Of a stretch of 64,000 bases of DNA, positions 46,206 through 56,052 are shown one piece after another. The notes beneath the pieces are model-generated. The model was not told where the DNA came from. It searched no databases and worked only from the letters and a program-made list of their open reading frames with translations. A program made the translations under genes and the position numbers. This stretch comes from Limoniibacter endophyticus. Its GTDB lineage: Bacteria > Pseudomonadota > Alphaproteobacteria > Rhizobiales > Rhizobiaceae. Location of the stretch: NCBI RefSeq assembly GCF_014652835.1, contig NZ_BMZO01000009.1:167675-231674 (forward strand). Reading direction: 5' to 3'. Positions within the stretch are counted from its first letter, which is position 1, and every line of letters begins with the position of its first letter.

Positions 46206-46796
46206 ATGGCAGTTCAGCAGCAAAATAAGAAAACAGGTACGAAGAACGGCTTCAAGACGGGCGAATCCATCGTCTATCCGGCGCACGGTGTTGGCCAGAT
46301 TGTCGCGATCGAAGAGCAAGAAGTTGCCGGTCACAAGCTCGAGCTTTTCGTCATCGATTTCCTTAAAGATAAAATGCGCCTTAAGGTTCCCGTCGCCAAG
46401 GCAAATGCCGTCGGCATGCGCAAGCTGGCCGAAACCGACTATGTCGATCGTGCGCTAAAGGTTGTCCAGGGCCGTGCTCGCGTCAAGCGTACCATGTGGT
46501 CGCGGCGCGCTCAGGAATATGATGCAAAAATCAATTCCGGCGATCTGATTGCCATTGCGGAAGTCGTTCGCGACCTATACCGCGCTGAGAATCAGCCCGA
46601 ACAGTCCTATTCCGAGCGTCAGCTCTATGAAGCAGCGCTTGACCGCATGGCTCGCGAAATCGCCGCCGTTAACAAGCTTTCCGACACGGAAGCGGTTCGC
46701 CTGATCGAAACCAACCTGAAGAAGAGCCCCAAGCGCGTTGCCAAAGCAGACGCCGAAGTTGAGGGCGAAGAGGTCGAGCAGGAAGAAGCCGCTTAA
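46206..46796 (+). CDS. carD: CarD-family RNA polymerase-binding transcription factor
   Basis: The 196-residue protein starts with a basic segment and then the RNA-polymerase-interacting Tudor-like domain 'GFKTGESIVYPAHGVGQIVA' with 'FVIDFLKDKMRLKVPVAKAN', followed by the helical DNA-binding domain (about 85-165, 'MWSRRAQEYDAKINSGDLIA') and an acidic tail. CarD stabilises open promoter complexes, notably at rRNA promoters, and is essential in several alphaproteobacteria. A strong terminator follows. Confidence 0.95.
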   Translation: MAVQQQNKKTGTKNGFKTGESIVYPAHGVGQIVAIEEQEVAGHKLELFVIDFLKDKMRLKVPVAKANAVGMRKLAETDYVDRALKVVQGRARVKRTMWSRRAQEYDAKINSGDLIAIAEVVRDLYRAENQPEQSYSERQLYEAALDRMAREIAAVNKLSDTEAVRLIETNLKKSPKRVAKADAEVEGEEVEQEEAA

Positions 46797-46819
46797 GCTT
46801 CCGTCACGCTTGTTCCCGG

Positions 46820-46852
46820 AAAAACCCCGCAGCGAAAGCATGCGGGGTTTTT
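46820..46852. terminator. Bidirectional Rho-independent terminator
   Basis: AAAAACCCCGCA and TGCGGGGTTTTT form a 12-base perfect stem with a nine-base loop, between convergent carD and the M48 protease gene. Confidence 0.95.
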
Positions 46853-46884
46853 ATTAGGTGGGGAGCTGACTCGCCGGTGACCCA

Positions 46885-48429
46885 TCATTGGTCCGTGATG
46901 ATCTTCACCTTTTCCCCGCTCGAAAGATTATACCCCGGTGGGAGCGCATTGATGAGCCGCAGAAGCTCCACCTTGCGATCAACACCGACCATACGTTCGG
47001 CCAGCGACGCTACCGTATCTCCCGGTTTCACCGTGATGACGCGAATGCGCAGAGGTCTTAGCGCGGTCTTTTGCGTGTCGCTGAGCACACGGAAGCTGGA
47101 CGTCACATTTGCGGCGATTCTATCAAGTTGCGTGCTCGTCCGCGGTGCCGCCGTCAGCAGACGATAAACCTGATCACCCACTCGAATAACCGTTATCGCA
47201 AACTGCCAGCCCTCGACCTGCGCCTTGGCAAAACCCGCTTCCTGCCCAGCCACTGTCCCGGTATTCACGCTGGTGACGTCGAGACCGGCAATCCAGCCAG
47301 AGCGAAGATAATCGGCCAACCCGGTCGTCATAGGCAGTTTCACGCCGTCGAAGCGCACGGCAATGTCGCCATCGCCCGACGCCACGACCTCGGCGGCCGA
47401 ATTGTCGATGACAAAGCCGTCGGGCACTGAAAACGCGATGCCAAGTTTCGGATGCAGGAACTGGTTGCCGCGCACGAAGCCCTCATCCGGCGTGTCGCCA
47501 TATAGAAGACCGTCGATGCCCGCGAGGAGCAGATCGCGGTCGCGCATACCCGTGCCAGGTGCGCCAATACCGCGCGCATGGCGACGCGCCAGCTCGATGC
47601 GCTGCGGCGCATTTGGATGACTAGCCAGAAAGTCGAGATTGGCATCCTTGGCACGGGTCACCGTGCGGAAATCGGCATAACGCGCCATGGACTGAAGAAA
47701 AGCAGCAGCGGCAAACGGGTCGTAGCCAGCGCGCGCCATGGCTTTGATGCCAATCGCATCAGCCTCAAGTTCCTGGTTGCGTGAGAATTGGGCCAGACTC
47801 AGCTGATTGCGTATCAACGCTACCCGCGCATCCTGTGAATTGCCGAGAACGTCCGAGACGACCTTGCTGGCTACCGCCTCCTCCGCTTCCTTCTGCTGGC
47901 GGGCCACACCATGATTTGCCGTCACATGCGCCATCTCATGCGCGATTACAGCGGCGAGTTCTGCCGAATCATTGGCGAGCGCCAGCAAGCCGCGAGTGAC
48001 ATAAAGATAGCCTCCCGGCAGCGCAAAAGCGTTGACGTTCGGAGAATTCAGGATGGTGATCCGATAGGTCTGGTTCGGATTGTCGGATTCCGCAGTCAAG
48101 GAACCAACGACTTTTGCCACCATACGCTCCAGCTTGGGATCGGAATATTCACCGCCATAGGTTGCCAGAATTCGCGGATGCTGCGCACGTGCCAACTGCG
48201 CCAAGCGATCATTGCGTGTATAGCTATCAACAGTTACCGGGTTTTCTGACGGCTTGAAGGCTTCCGGATCCATTGCACCAGTCAGCCCCTGACAGGCGGA
48301 AAGTAAAACCAGTGCAGGTATCATGCCAGCCCAACGCAAGGACAGCGCCTTGCGGGCAGCATTTACCGGAGACGAAGCGAAGACAGCATGCAGCAGTTGT
48401 TTTCCCTTTCGGTGCGCGGAAGACAACAT
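46885..48429 (-). CDS. M48-family metalloprotease lipoprotein with C-terminal LysM-like domain
   Basis: The 514-residue protein has a hydrophobic segment ending in a lipobox (VLLSACQG, Cys about 46), so it is probably anchored in the periplasm by lipid. The peptidase core has zinc motif 'AAVIAHEMAHVTANHG' and the third ligand in 'NQELEADAIGIKAMARAGYD', like BepA/LoiP. Residues about 330-450 form a second domain, and the end 'VITVKPGDTVASLAERMVGV' is a LysM-like peptidoglycan-binding unit. Such proteases maintain outer-membrane protein assembly. The exact start is uncertain among upstream methionines. Confidence 0.9.
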   Translation of the reverse strand: MLSSAHRKGKQLLHAVFASSPVNAARKALSLRWAGMIPALVLLSACQGLTGAMDPEAFKPSENPVTVDSYTRNDRLAQLARAQHPRILATYGGEYSDPKLERMVAKVVGSLTAESDNPNQTYRITILNSPNVNAFALPGGYLYVTRGLLALANDSAELAAVIAHEMAHVTANHGVARQQKEAEEAVASKVVSDVLGNSQDARVALIRNQLSLAQFSRNQELEADAIGIKAMARAGYDPFAAAAFLQSMARYADFRTVTRAKDANLDFLASHPNAPQRIELARRHARGIGAPGTGMRDRDLLLAGIDGLLYGDTPDEGFVRGNQFLHPKLGIAFSVPDGFVIDNSAAEVVASGDGDIAVRFDGVKLPMTTGLADYLRSGWIAGLDVTSVNTGTVAGQEAGFAKAQVEGWQFAITVIRVGDQVYRLLTAAPRTSTQLDRIAANVTSSFRVLSDTQKTALRPLRIRVITVKPGDTVASLAERMVGVDRKVELLRLINALPPGYNLSSGEKVKIITDQ

Positions 48430-48639
48430 GATTCCGCGCTCTATTCAGCAGCCAAGCAACTTAGCATCGACATTGAGGCGCGACGCAAGAAGCTTCACAC
48501 TCCTGTATCGACAGCTTGAAGGCAGAAAAATGGCCCGCCCCGGCTTTCCGAGCATATAGGCGACCTTCCGATCCGCGCAAGCACGCTGACACAAGCCAGT
48601 CGTGCATTTGTCACGCTGTTGCAGACTTACGCCATCTGT

Positions 48640-49362
48640 CTAGGTAGATGCGCCCAGATAGCGCCGGTAGGCCTCTGAGTTTTGACTAAAGAAGTCTTTC
48701 GCCGTTCCGCTGAAGAGCACCGCCCCCTCTTCGATAAAGATGACCCTGTCGCAAATGGCTCGGGCATCTTCAGGATGATGAGTGACGAAAAGAACGGTTG
48801 GTCTCTGCCGCGCATGCACATCCCGTAATAATTCCAGCATTTCCTGACGCAATTGCGGTCCCAGAGATGCAAAGGGCTCATCGAGCAGAAGCGCCGGGCG
48901 TTCTCGCAGCAGAATGCGTGCAATAGCCACGCGCTGTCTTTCGCCGCCCGACAGCGCTGACGGCTTCCGGGCTTCCTTGTCCACAAGGCCGGTCGCTGCA
49001 AGCGCAGAGGCGAGGTCTGCCTTATCCTGTCGGGACAGCCTCAGTGAAGAGGAACGGCCCAAGCCAACGTTCTGAGCGACGGTCAGATGCGCAAAAAGAT
49101 TGTTCTCCTGAAAGATCATGGACACGGGCCGCTCGGAAGGCTCAACATCTGTCATGGCAATACCGTCTATCTCGATCGTTCCCCTCAACGGCTTCTCAAA
49201 ACCAGCGACAAGATTGAGAAGCGTCGACTTTCCCGAGCCAGAAGCGCCGAGAACCGCAGTTATGCTACCCGCCGGTATCTCGGCGTTGAAGACGAACCGG
49301 CTTTCGGAATAATGAAACTCCACACTGCGTAGCGCGATCCGGACGCCCTTCTGGTCATTCAT
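48640..49362 (-). CDS. thiQ: Thiamine ABC transporter ATP-binding protein
   Basis: The 240-residue ATPase has Walker A 'VLGASGSGKSTLLNLVAGFE', signature 'SALSGGERQRVAIARILLRE' and Walker B 'PALLLDEPFASLGPQLRQEM'. The sequence and its eight-base overlap with the preceding two-domain permease fit ThiQ, which energises thiamine import. No binding-protein gene thiB is present upstream of thiP. The gene ends 210 bases before the M48 gene start on the same strand. It appears intact. Confidence 0.9.
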   Translation of the reverse strand: MNDQKGVRIALRSVEFHYSESRFVFNAEIPAGSITAVLGASGSGKSTLLNLVAGFEKPLRGTIEIDGIAMTDVEPSERPVSMIFQENNLFAHLTVAQNVGLGRSSSLRLSRQDKADLASALAATGLVDKEARKPSALSGGERQRVAIARILLRERPALLLDEPFASLGPQLRQEMLELLRDVHARQRPTVLFVTHHPEDARAICDRVIFIEEGAVLFSGTAKDFFSQNSEAYRRYLGAST

Positions 49363-50956
49363 CGCTTCTTCCTTGCAAATATGTGGCGATTATCATGAGA
49401 ACGAGGCACAACGCGCCGAGCATCAGCGCGAGTCCTGCCGCATCCTGCGTGCGATAACTGCTCATGCGCGCCAGGAGCAGATAGGGCAACGTCTGCACGC
49501 TCTCACTACCGAAAAGCGCGATCACACCAAGGTCCCCGAGCGAGAGCGCCATAGAGAAGGCGAAAGCGATGATAAGCGGCTTGCGCAACGCCGGCCATTC
49601 AACCAGACGCCATCGACTCCAGCCAGTAATGCCAAGCAAGCGGCAAATCCGCTCATAACGTTGGAAACTCAATTGGCAAGCGGGGCGCAAAATCCTGACG
49701 GCGAAGGGCATCGCCATCAAGGCATTGACACAGACAACCATGACAGGCGCGACCGAAAAGACCAGTCCCGTGTCGCGCAGCCCCAGAAACCAGCCCGACC
49801 CGATGATGATCGGTGGGATGACCAGAACAAGTGCCGCCCCATTTTCAGCAAGCCAGCCGCCAACACCTCTTCCGCGGCGCAACACTGCGTGAGACGCCAG
49901 AGCCAGCGATAAAAGAACTGCGATCAGAGCCGAAAGACTGGCCAAGACGAGGCTAGTGATGGCGGCTCGGTGAACGGCATTTTCAGCTAACAAGCGAACG
50001 AGATCGGCACGCAAACCATCCAGAATGAGGACGAGAAGCGGCGTTCCGACGAATATCAGCGCCAGCAGAAGGAGTGCGGCATTGAGGACTGCTTCCAACG
50101 GCGGGATACGCTGGTAACGCTGCTGAACAAGCTGTGCGTTGGGATCTGCATCGAAACGCCCTCCCACGAAAAGAAGCAACGCCATTGTGGATATGGTCAT
50201 GCCAATCTGGATGACCGTCAGGAATACGGCACGCGCGGGATCGAAATCAAAACGTAGCGCCTGATAGATCGCCACCTCCAGCGTCGTCGCTCGCGGTCCG
50301 CCACCGAGGGTCAGTACAATGGTGAAGGACGTGATGCAGAGCATGAAGACAAGGCTTGCAACGCCCCCCAAACTGGCGCGCAGCACTGGCCACTCGATGA
50401 AACGGAAAATATCGCCTGTCCGAAAGCCGAGCTGAGCGACAAGCCGCCATTGTTCGTTGGGCACTGTGTCCAGCGCCTCAAGCAGAAGGCGCGTTGCAAG
50501 CGGAATATTGAAGAAGGCATGCGCCAGCACAATTCCGCTGATCCCGTAGATCCCTGGCCACTGAAAAGGAAAGAGGCTGGCGAGCCATCCTGCTCGGCCG
50601 TACAGCCCGAGCAGACCCAGCACGGCAACGATCGCAGGCAGCGAAATAGGCAGCGCGAAGAGGTGCAGAAGCAGCCTTCGTCCGAAGAAGGCCGGATGAC
50701 GCGACAATGCGCGGGCGATGAAGACTGCTGGAGCGATTGAGAAGGCCGTCGATAGAAGGGCCTGCCAAAGCGTAAAGCCGATCAATCGCCGTGTGTAGGC
50801 GTCAAATGCAAACTCCAGCCGCGTAACATTGCTCCTGATCTCCAGCGCCATGCCAAAAAAAGCCCCAAACACGACGAAGGCAGCAAAGAAAAATGCCAGC
50901 CAGCCGGCCAGCACGCGTCTATCGTTTACGGCCAGGCGGATCCGGGCGATTGTCAA
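49355..50956 (-). CDS. thiP: Thiamine ABC transporter permease (fused two-domain)
   Basis: The 533-residue permease has two tandem six-helix halves, each with an EAA-type loop: 'LEALDTVPNEQWRLVAQLGF' in the first and 'PACQLSFQRYERICRLLGIT' in the second. This fused architecture is typical of ThiP. The proposed TTG start at 50956 has AGGAG only two bases away, so the true start may differ or the 5' end may be altered. Normally thiB precedes it and a THI-box riboswitch precedes thiB; neither is recognisable in the 94 bases before the divergent MFS gene. Confidence 0.85.
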   Translation of the reverse strand: MTIARIRLAVNDRRVLAGWLAFFFAAFVVFGAFFGMALEIRSNVTRLEFAFDAYTRRLIGFTLWQALLSTAFSIAPAVFIARALSRHPAFFGRRLLLHLFALPISLPAIVAVLGLLGLYGRAGWLASLFPFQWPGIYGISGIVLAHAFFNIPLATRLLLEALDTVPNEQWRLVAQLGFRTGDIFRFIEWPVLRASLGGVASLVFMLCITSFTIVLTLGGGPRATTLEVAIYQALRFDFDPARAVFLTVIQIGMTISTMALLLFVGGRFDADPNAQLVQQRYQRIPPLEAVLNAALLLLALIFVGTPLLVLILDGLRADLVRLLAENAVHRAAITSLVLASLSALIAVLLSLALASHAVLRRGRGVGGWLAENGAALVLVIPPIIIGSGWFLGLRDTGLVFSVAPVMVVCVNALMAMPFAVRILRPACQLSFQRYERICRLLGITGWSRWRLVEWPALRKPLIIAFAFSMALSLGDLGVIALFGSESVQTLPYLLLARMSSYRTQDAAGLALMLGALCLVLMIIATYLQGRSDE

Positions 50957-51050
50957 TTCTCCTGATGACTGGTTTCAACTTCCAATGCTTGCCTCTTCAT
51001 GCTGGTTTGCGTAACGCAGAGATCCCGGCGTTCAACGAAGCATTTGAGAC

Positions 51051-52229
51051 ATGACATATCCTCAATCGACACCTTCCGACAATGCAATCCGATATGCCGT
51101 GGCCGCAATGTTTTTTGCAAACGGTTTCGTTATGGGGCACTGGGCCGTGCAGATCCCGCTCCTGATGCAGCGCTTCGGTATAGGTGAGACGCGGCTTGGC
51201 ACGCTGATCCTCATCATGGGTATCGGCGCACTTGCTGCGATGTTGGTCAGCGGCCGGTTGATCACCATCTTCGGGTCATTCATGGTTATGCGTGTTTCTG
51301 CGCTGCTGCTTCCTTTGGCTTTTGCCGCAGTGGCTTCCGTTCCGGATAAAATGACCGCGATCTTCGTGATCCTGATTTTCGGCGCGGTCGTCGGCCTGAT
51401 GGATATCGCTATGAATGCCAATGCAGTCGGCGTCGAGCGTCGGCTCAATCGGGCCATCATGTCCTCAACGCATGGCTTCTGGAGTCTTGGCGGTTTCGTC
51501 GGGGCGGCGAGCGGAGGATGGGTTGCGGAAGCGTTTGGCCATACTATCCACGGCCTTATCGTCTCGGCACTCACTTTGCTTCTCGTCCTTGTTACGCTCA
51601 GCTACTGCCTTCGCGATTGCCCCCAGAAGACGCATGGGGCAAAAAGGAAATTCCAGCTGCCGCGGTCGGCACTCACCTATCTTCTAGGGCTTCTAGCTCT
51701 TTGTATGATGATCCCCGAGGGGGCGATGATCGACTGGGCAGCTGTCTATCTGCGCCAGGAACTGGGTGCAGATACAGCCAGCGCCGCCCTTGCCTACGGA
51801 ATATTCGCCGCTGCCATGGCCGTGATGCGTTTTCTGGGGGATGGCATCCGCCAGAAGTTCGGTGCCGTCCGTACGCTGCGCGTAACGGGCATCATCGCCG
51901 CCAGCGGCTTCCTCATCTCGGCCTTTGCGCCAAGCGTACCAGTAGCGATAGCCGGCTTTGCGCTCTCCGGCTTCAGCATGGCGAACCTGGTGCCGATCAT
52001 TTTTTCGGCAGCGGGAAACCAGCCAGGCATGTCAAGCGGTGATGGCCTGGCTACCGTGACGGCCTTCGGCTATGCTGGCTTGCTGCTCGCGCCCTTTATC
52101 ATCGGTGCAGCGGGCGAACATATCGGCTTTTCGCCGATTTTTATCATCCTGGCCGGCGGGCTCGTCCTGGTCTCGCTGCTTGCCGAGGTCGGTTCACACG
52201 CCGACTTCGTCGAACACAGGGAACGCTAA
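51051..52229 (+). CDS. MFS transporter (fucose-permease/YbjJ-like)
   Basis: The 392-residue carrier has about 12 membrane helices starting at 'AVAAMFFANGFVMGHWAVQI'. Landmarks are 'GFWSLGGFVGAASGGW' and the second-half 'MRFLGDGIRQKFGAVRTLRV', an MFS A-like motif. It resembles the FucP/YbjJ branch of sugar or unknown-substrate carriers. It begins 94 bases from divergent thiP, where thiB would be expected, and ends in a strong terminator. Possibly acquired by replacement of the thiamine locus 5' end. Confidence 0.88.
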   Translation: MTYPQSTPSDNAIRYAVAAMFFANGFVMGHWAVQIPLLMQRFGIGETRLGTLILIMGIGALAAMLVSGRLITIFGSFMVMRVSALLLPLAFAAVASVPDKMTAIFVILIFGAVVGLMDIAMNANAVGVERRLNRAIMSSTHGFWSLGGFVGAASGGWVAEAFGHTIHGLIVSALTLLLVLVTLSYCLRDCPQKTHGAKRKFQLPRSALTYLLGLLALCMMIPEGAMIDWAAVYLRQELGADTASAALAYGIFAAAMAVMRFLGDGIRQKFGAVRTLRVTGIIAASGFLISAFAPSVPVAIAGFALSGFSMANLVPIIFSAAGNQPGMSSGDGLATVTAFGYAGLLLAPFIIGAAGEHIGFSPIFIILAGGLVLVSLLAEVGSHADFVEHRER

Positions 52230-52232
52230 GGA

Positions 52233-52264
52233 AAGGCCAGCGTCGGGTCTCCGACGCTGGCCTT
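52233..52264. terminator. Bidirectional Rho-independent terminator
   Basis: AAGGCCAGCGTCGG and CCGACGCTGGCCTT form a 14-base perfect stem with four-base loop, between convergent MFS and gap genes. Confidence 0.93.
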
Positions 52265-52288
52265 CGTTCTGTCACTGAAGCCCGAAGC

Positions 52289-53296
52289 TTACATCGTCTT
52301 GGCAAGCGCCACGGCCGTGTCCGCCATGCGGTTAGAAAAGCCCCATTCATTGTCGTACCAGGACAATACTCGAACCAGCGTTCCGTCTATGACCTTGGTC
52401 TGGTCGATGGCGAATGTCGAGGACGCCGGATTATGGTTAAGGTCGATGGATACAAGCGGATCGTTGGTATAGTCCAGAACCCCCTTCAGCGGCCCCTCGG
52501 CTGCGGCAATGATCGCCTGATTGACCTCTTCTACAGTGACCGTCTTTTTCGAGACGAATTTGAGATCGACGACGGAAACATTCGGGGTTGGAACACGAAT
52601 GGAGGTGCCATCAAGCTTGCCCTTGAGTTCTGGAAGAACCAGACCGACAGCCTTCGCGGCACCGGTCGAGGTCGGGATCATCGACAGCGCCGCGGCGCGA
52701 GCGCGATAGAGATCCTTGTGCATAGTATCAAGTGTCGGCTGGTCACCAGTATAGGCATGGATCGTCGTCATGAAGCCTTTCTCGATGCCAAAGGCGTCGT
52801 TCAGGACCTTGGCGACTGGTGCAAGACAGTTCGTCGTGCAGGAAGCGTTGGAGATAACGACGTGATCCTTCGTCAACTGGTTGTGATTCACACCGTAGAC
52901 AACGGTCAGATCGGCGCCATCGGCAGGCGCGGATACGATAACGCGTTTGGCACCAGCCTTCAGATGCGCGGATGCTTTCTCCTTCGAAGTGAAGATGCCC
53001 GTGCACTCAAGAGCAATGTCGACATTATTGGCTGCCCAGGGAAGATTTGCAGGATCACGTTCGGCCGAAACCTTGATGGGACCGTAGCCTACGTCGATCG
53101 TGTCGCCATCCACCTTGACCGCCTGGGGAAAGCGGCCATGTACGGAATCGTAACGCAGGAGATGCGCGTTGGTCTCGACAGGACCCAGGTCGTTGATGGC
53201 TACGACCTGCACATCCTTGCGACCTGATTCAACGATGGCGCGCAGGACGTTGCGGCCGATGCGACCAAATCCATTGATGGCTACTCTCACGGTCAT
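52289..53296 (-). CDS. gap: Glyceraldehyde-3-phosphate dehydrogenase, type I
   Basis: The 335-residue enzyme oxidises glyceraldehyde-3-phosphate to 1,3-bisphosphoglycerate with NAD. It has the Rossmann start '[20 protein letters not shown]', the catalytic cysteine in '[20 protein letters not shown]', and the C-terminal '[20 protein letters not shown]'. It follows tkt on the same strand, the conserved tkt-gap order, but pgk, usually next, lies 21 kb away on the opposite strand. Confidence 0.97.
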   Translation of the reverse strand: MTVRVAINGFGRIGRNVLRAIVESGRKDVQVVAINDLGPVETNAHLLRYDSVHGRFPQAVKVDGDTIDVGYGPIKVSAERDPANLPWAANNVDIALECTGIFTSKEKASAHLKAGAKRVIVSAPADGADLTVVYGVNHNQLTKDHVVISNASCTTNCLAPVAKVLNDAFGIEKGFMTTIHAYTGDQPTLDTMHKDLYRARAAALSMIPTSTGAAKAVGLVLPELKGKLDGTSIRVPTPNVSVVDLKFVSKKTVTVEEVNQAIIAAAEGPLKGVLDYTNDPLVSIDLNHNPASSTFAIDQTKVIDGTLVRVLSWYDNEWGFSNRMADTAVALAKTM

Positions 53297-53470
53297 GCTG
53301 ACTTCTCCTCACTTCAAACATGGCGCGACATGCCTGCGCCTGATGCGATCCGCACGCCTTTGCGCGGGTTGCAAGCTACATAGCCCCGGGTGGCCGCAGA
53401 ATCCAGACGATCCGCGGAAAATTGCATTGAGCCAAAACGATTTAGGCGAAGATGCTTCCCCAAAAATAAA

Positions 53471-53500
53471 GAAAAAGCGCCGGAGAACCGACGCTTTTTC
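53471..53500 (-). terminator. Rho-independent terminator after tkt
   Basis: GAAAAAGCG and CGCTTTTTC pair, extended by CGG/CCG after one mismatch, around a short loop. It lies 22 bases after the tkt stop on the minus strand and separates tkt from gap. Confidence 0.85.
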
Positions 53501-53521
53501 AGAATTTCAGGCAACGATCGT

Positions 53522-55507
53522 TCAGACGAGACGCTTCTTGGCTTCGGCGACCACATTCGCGGGAGTGATGCCGAACTTCTCGTAAAGTGCCTTATAAGGA
53601 CCGGAAGCGCCGAAGCTATCCATTCCGACAAACCCGCCGTCCGAGCCGACAATGCGATCCCAGCCCATTCGAATACCGGCTTCGACCGCCACCTTGACGG
53701 ACGCATCGCCGATGATCGCGTTGCGATAGGCATCATTTTGTTTGAAGAAGAGTTCCATAGAAGGAACCGAGATCACGCGGGTCGGAATGCCCTCTCTTTC
53801 GAGCATTTCCCGCGCCGCAACGGCGATTTCGACTTCCGAGCCGCTTGCATAAAGCGAAACCTTCGCCTCATCCGAAGCCGTCACCAACTCGTATGCACCC
53901 TGTGCGGAGAGATTTTCGTCCGAATGTCCCTTGCGCTGCGCGGCCAGATTCTGACGCGATAGCGCAAGCGTCGATGGTGCATTGCGCGTCTCGATGGCAA
54001 CCTGCCAGCATTCCAGCGTTTCGATCGCGTCTGCCGGACGGAAAACGAGGTGATTCGGAATGGCCCGCAGAGCCGCGAGATGTTCGACCGGCTGATGGGT
54101 CGGGCCATCTTCGCCAAGGCCGATCGAGTCATGCGTCATGACGAAGATAGAGCGGATCCCCATCAGCGAGGCTAGACGCATCGAGGGGCGGCAATAGTCG
54201 GTAAAGACGAGGAAGGTGCCGCCATAGGGAATGATACCGCCGTGCAGCGCCATACCGTTGAGGGCCGCAGCCATGCCGTGTTCCCGAATGCCAAAATGGA
54301 TATAACGGCCGTCGTATTTACCGGGTTCGACAGCCGTCATGCCCTTGGTGCGCGTGTTGTTGGAGCCGGTCAGGTCGGCCGATCCGCCAATGGTGTCAGG
54401 AAGAGCGGCATTGATGACCTCAAGTGCCATTTCCGAAGCTTTGCGGGTGGCAACGGTCGGCGTCTCAGCGGCCAGCTTCTTTTTATAGTCAAGGATTGCG
54501 GCTTCGAAATTCGCCGGCAGTTCGCCCGCCATGCGGCGCTCGAACTCAGCGCGCTTGTCGGCATCGACAGCGGCCAGACGGCCTTCCCATTCCTTGCGTT
54601 TCTTGGCAGCATTCAGTGCAGCGACGCGCCAGTCGTCCAGAATGTCGGAGGGAACCTCGAACGGTGCGTACTCCCAGCCAAGAGCTTGACGCGTGGAGAC
54701 GATTTCTTCTGCCCCCAGCGGCGATCCGTGCACTTTGGAGGAACCGGCCTTGTTCGGCGAGCCGTAACCGATTTCGGTCTTGCAGGCGATCAGCGTCGGC
54801 TTGTCGGACCCGCGCGCTTTCTCGATGGCGGCGGCAATTGCTTCCGGGTCGTGACCATCAACCGCAGCAGTTGCCCAGCCAGAGGCCTCGAAACGCGCAC
54901 GCTGGTTGGTGGAATCCGAAATCGACAACGGCCCGTCGATGGAAATGTTATTGTCATCCCACAAAACGATGAGGCGGTTGAGCTTCAGGTGACCCGCAAG
55001 CGAAATTGCTTCCTGGCTAATACCCTCCATGAGACAGCCATCGCCAACGAGAGCATACGTATGATGGTCGACGAGATCATCTCCGTAAGACGCGTTCAGA
55101 ATGCGCTCGGCGAGCGCCATGCCGACGGCATTGGCGATGCCTTGGCCAAGCGGCCCCGTCGTGGTTTCGATACCTGCGGCATGACCATATTCGGGATGGC
55201 CGGCAGTGCGTGCACCAAGTTGACGGAAGTTCTTGATCTCGTCGAGCGTGATATCCTCGTAACCCGACAGATAAAGCAGCGAGTAGATCAGCATGGAACC
55301 GTGACCCGCCGAAAGCACGAAGCGATCGCGGTCCGCCCAGAGCGGGTTCTTCGGATCATGCTTGAGGAAGCGCGTAAACAACACCGTAGCGATGTCGGCT
55401 GCGCCCATCGGCATTCCCGGATGGCCGGAATTTGCCTTTTCGACCGCATCCATGGAGAGGAAACGGATCGCATTGGCCATGCGGTCGTGTTTTTCGCGTG
55501 TGATCAT
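53522..55507 (-). CDS. tkt: Transketolase
   Basis: The 661-residue thiamine-diphosphate enzyme transfers two-carbon units in the pentose phosphate pathway. Landmarks are '[20 protein letters not shown]', the ThDP motif from [13 protein letters not shown] to NNISIDG, and '[20 protein letters not shown]' in the pyrimidine domain. Length is normal. It precedes gap with a terminator between, so gap also has its own promoter. The DUF4164-zapA pair is divergent upstream. Confidence 0.97.
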   Translation of the reverse strand: MITREKHDRMANAIRFLSMDAVEKANSGHPGMPMGAADIATVLFTRFLKHDPKNPLWADRDRFVLSAGHGSMLIYSLLYLSGYEDITLDEIKNFRQLGARTAGHPEYGHAAGIETTTGPLGQGIANAVGMALAERILNASYGDDLVDHHTYALVGDGCLMEGISQEAISLAGHLKLNRLIVLWDDNNISIDGPLSISDSTNQRARFEASGWATAAVDGHDPEAIAAAIEKARGSDKPTLIACKTEIGYGSPNKAGSSKVHGSPLGAEEIVSTRQALGWEYAPFEVPSDILDDWRVAALNAAKKRKEWEGRLAAVDADKRAEFERRMAGELPANFEAAILDYKKKLAAETPTVATRKASEMALEVINAALPDTIGGSADLTGSNNTRTKGMTAVEPGKYDGRYIHFGIREHGMAAALNGMALHGGIIPYGGTFLVFTDYCRPSMRLASLMGIRSIFVMTHDSIGLGEDGPTHQPVEHLAALRAIPNHLVFRPADAIETLECWQVAIETRNAPSTLALSRQNLAAQRKGHSDENLSAQGAYELVTASDEAKVSLYASGSEVEIAVAAREMLEREGIPTRVISVPSMELFFKQNDAYRNAIIGDASVKVAVEAGIRMGWDRIVGSDGGFVGMDSFGASGPYKALYEKFGITPANVVAEAKKRLV

Positions 55508-55738
55508 CAGTGTCGCTGCCTAGATAACTGAGGGGCAAAGGGCATGATTGCGAGGGACAAATAGCAGTTGCGACCACTCTGTCAACAAAAGTGAAGACCG
55601 AAACAGCCGTTATGGCCTCACCATGTGGGGACATCCCTTCCCCCTTTATTGACGCCTGCTTCACGCTTTGCCTAATGTTCCCATAATAACATATTAAGAA
55701 TGCGGCCGATTCGGCTCGCCTGGTCTGGAGGCCCTTCA

Positions 55739-56011
55739 TTGACCGGTGATCTTACGCTGAAGGAAGTCATCGTCAGCCTTGAAAATGCCATGTCCCGACT
55801 GGAGGACGCGGTAGCTCTGCGCCTTGAGAATGAACTGGATTATCAGGAAGCGGAAGCCGAGGTTCAGCGCATGAATGCCGACCGTTCCCGGCTGGCACAA
55901 GAACTCGACAGTTCGGAATCCAAGGCCGAACGGCTAGAGGAGGTGAACAAGGAGGTTTCGCGCCGCCTTGTCACAGCAATGGAAACCATCCGTGCCGTTC
56001 TCGACCGGTAA
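55739..56011 (+). CDS. DUF4164 coiled-coil protein
   Basis: TTG 55739 has GGAGG seven bases upstream, much better than ATG 55700, so the product is 90 residues. It is almost entirely one coiled coil: 'KEVIVSLENAMSRLEDAVAL' through 'SSESKAERLEEVNKEVSRRL'. The family is found next to zapA in Rhizobiales and probably assists ZapA at the division ring. It lies 41 bases before zapA and divergent from tkt. Confidence 0.85.
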   Translation: MTGDLTLKEVIVSLENAMSRLEDAVALRLENELDYQEAEAEVQRMNADRSRLAQELDSSESKAERLEEVNKEVSRRLVTAMETIRAVLDR

Positions 56012-56052
56012 GAGCATATGGGCGCTTCATTGCGCAGCAGAGGGGTAATGTC

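Noticed and set aside
50957..51050. Short minus-strand reading ending ..LEVETSHQEN as a possible thiB C-terminus
   Set aside because: It joins thiP with an overlapping TGA, which is suggestive, but the residues do not resemble ThiB and the frame does not continue as a binding protein.
52433..53227. Plus-strand frame of 264 codons
   Set aside because: Antisense shadow of gap.
54242..55531. Plus-strand frame of 429 codons
   Set aside because: Antisense shadow of transketolase, whose own motifs are complete on the other strand.
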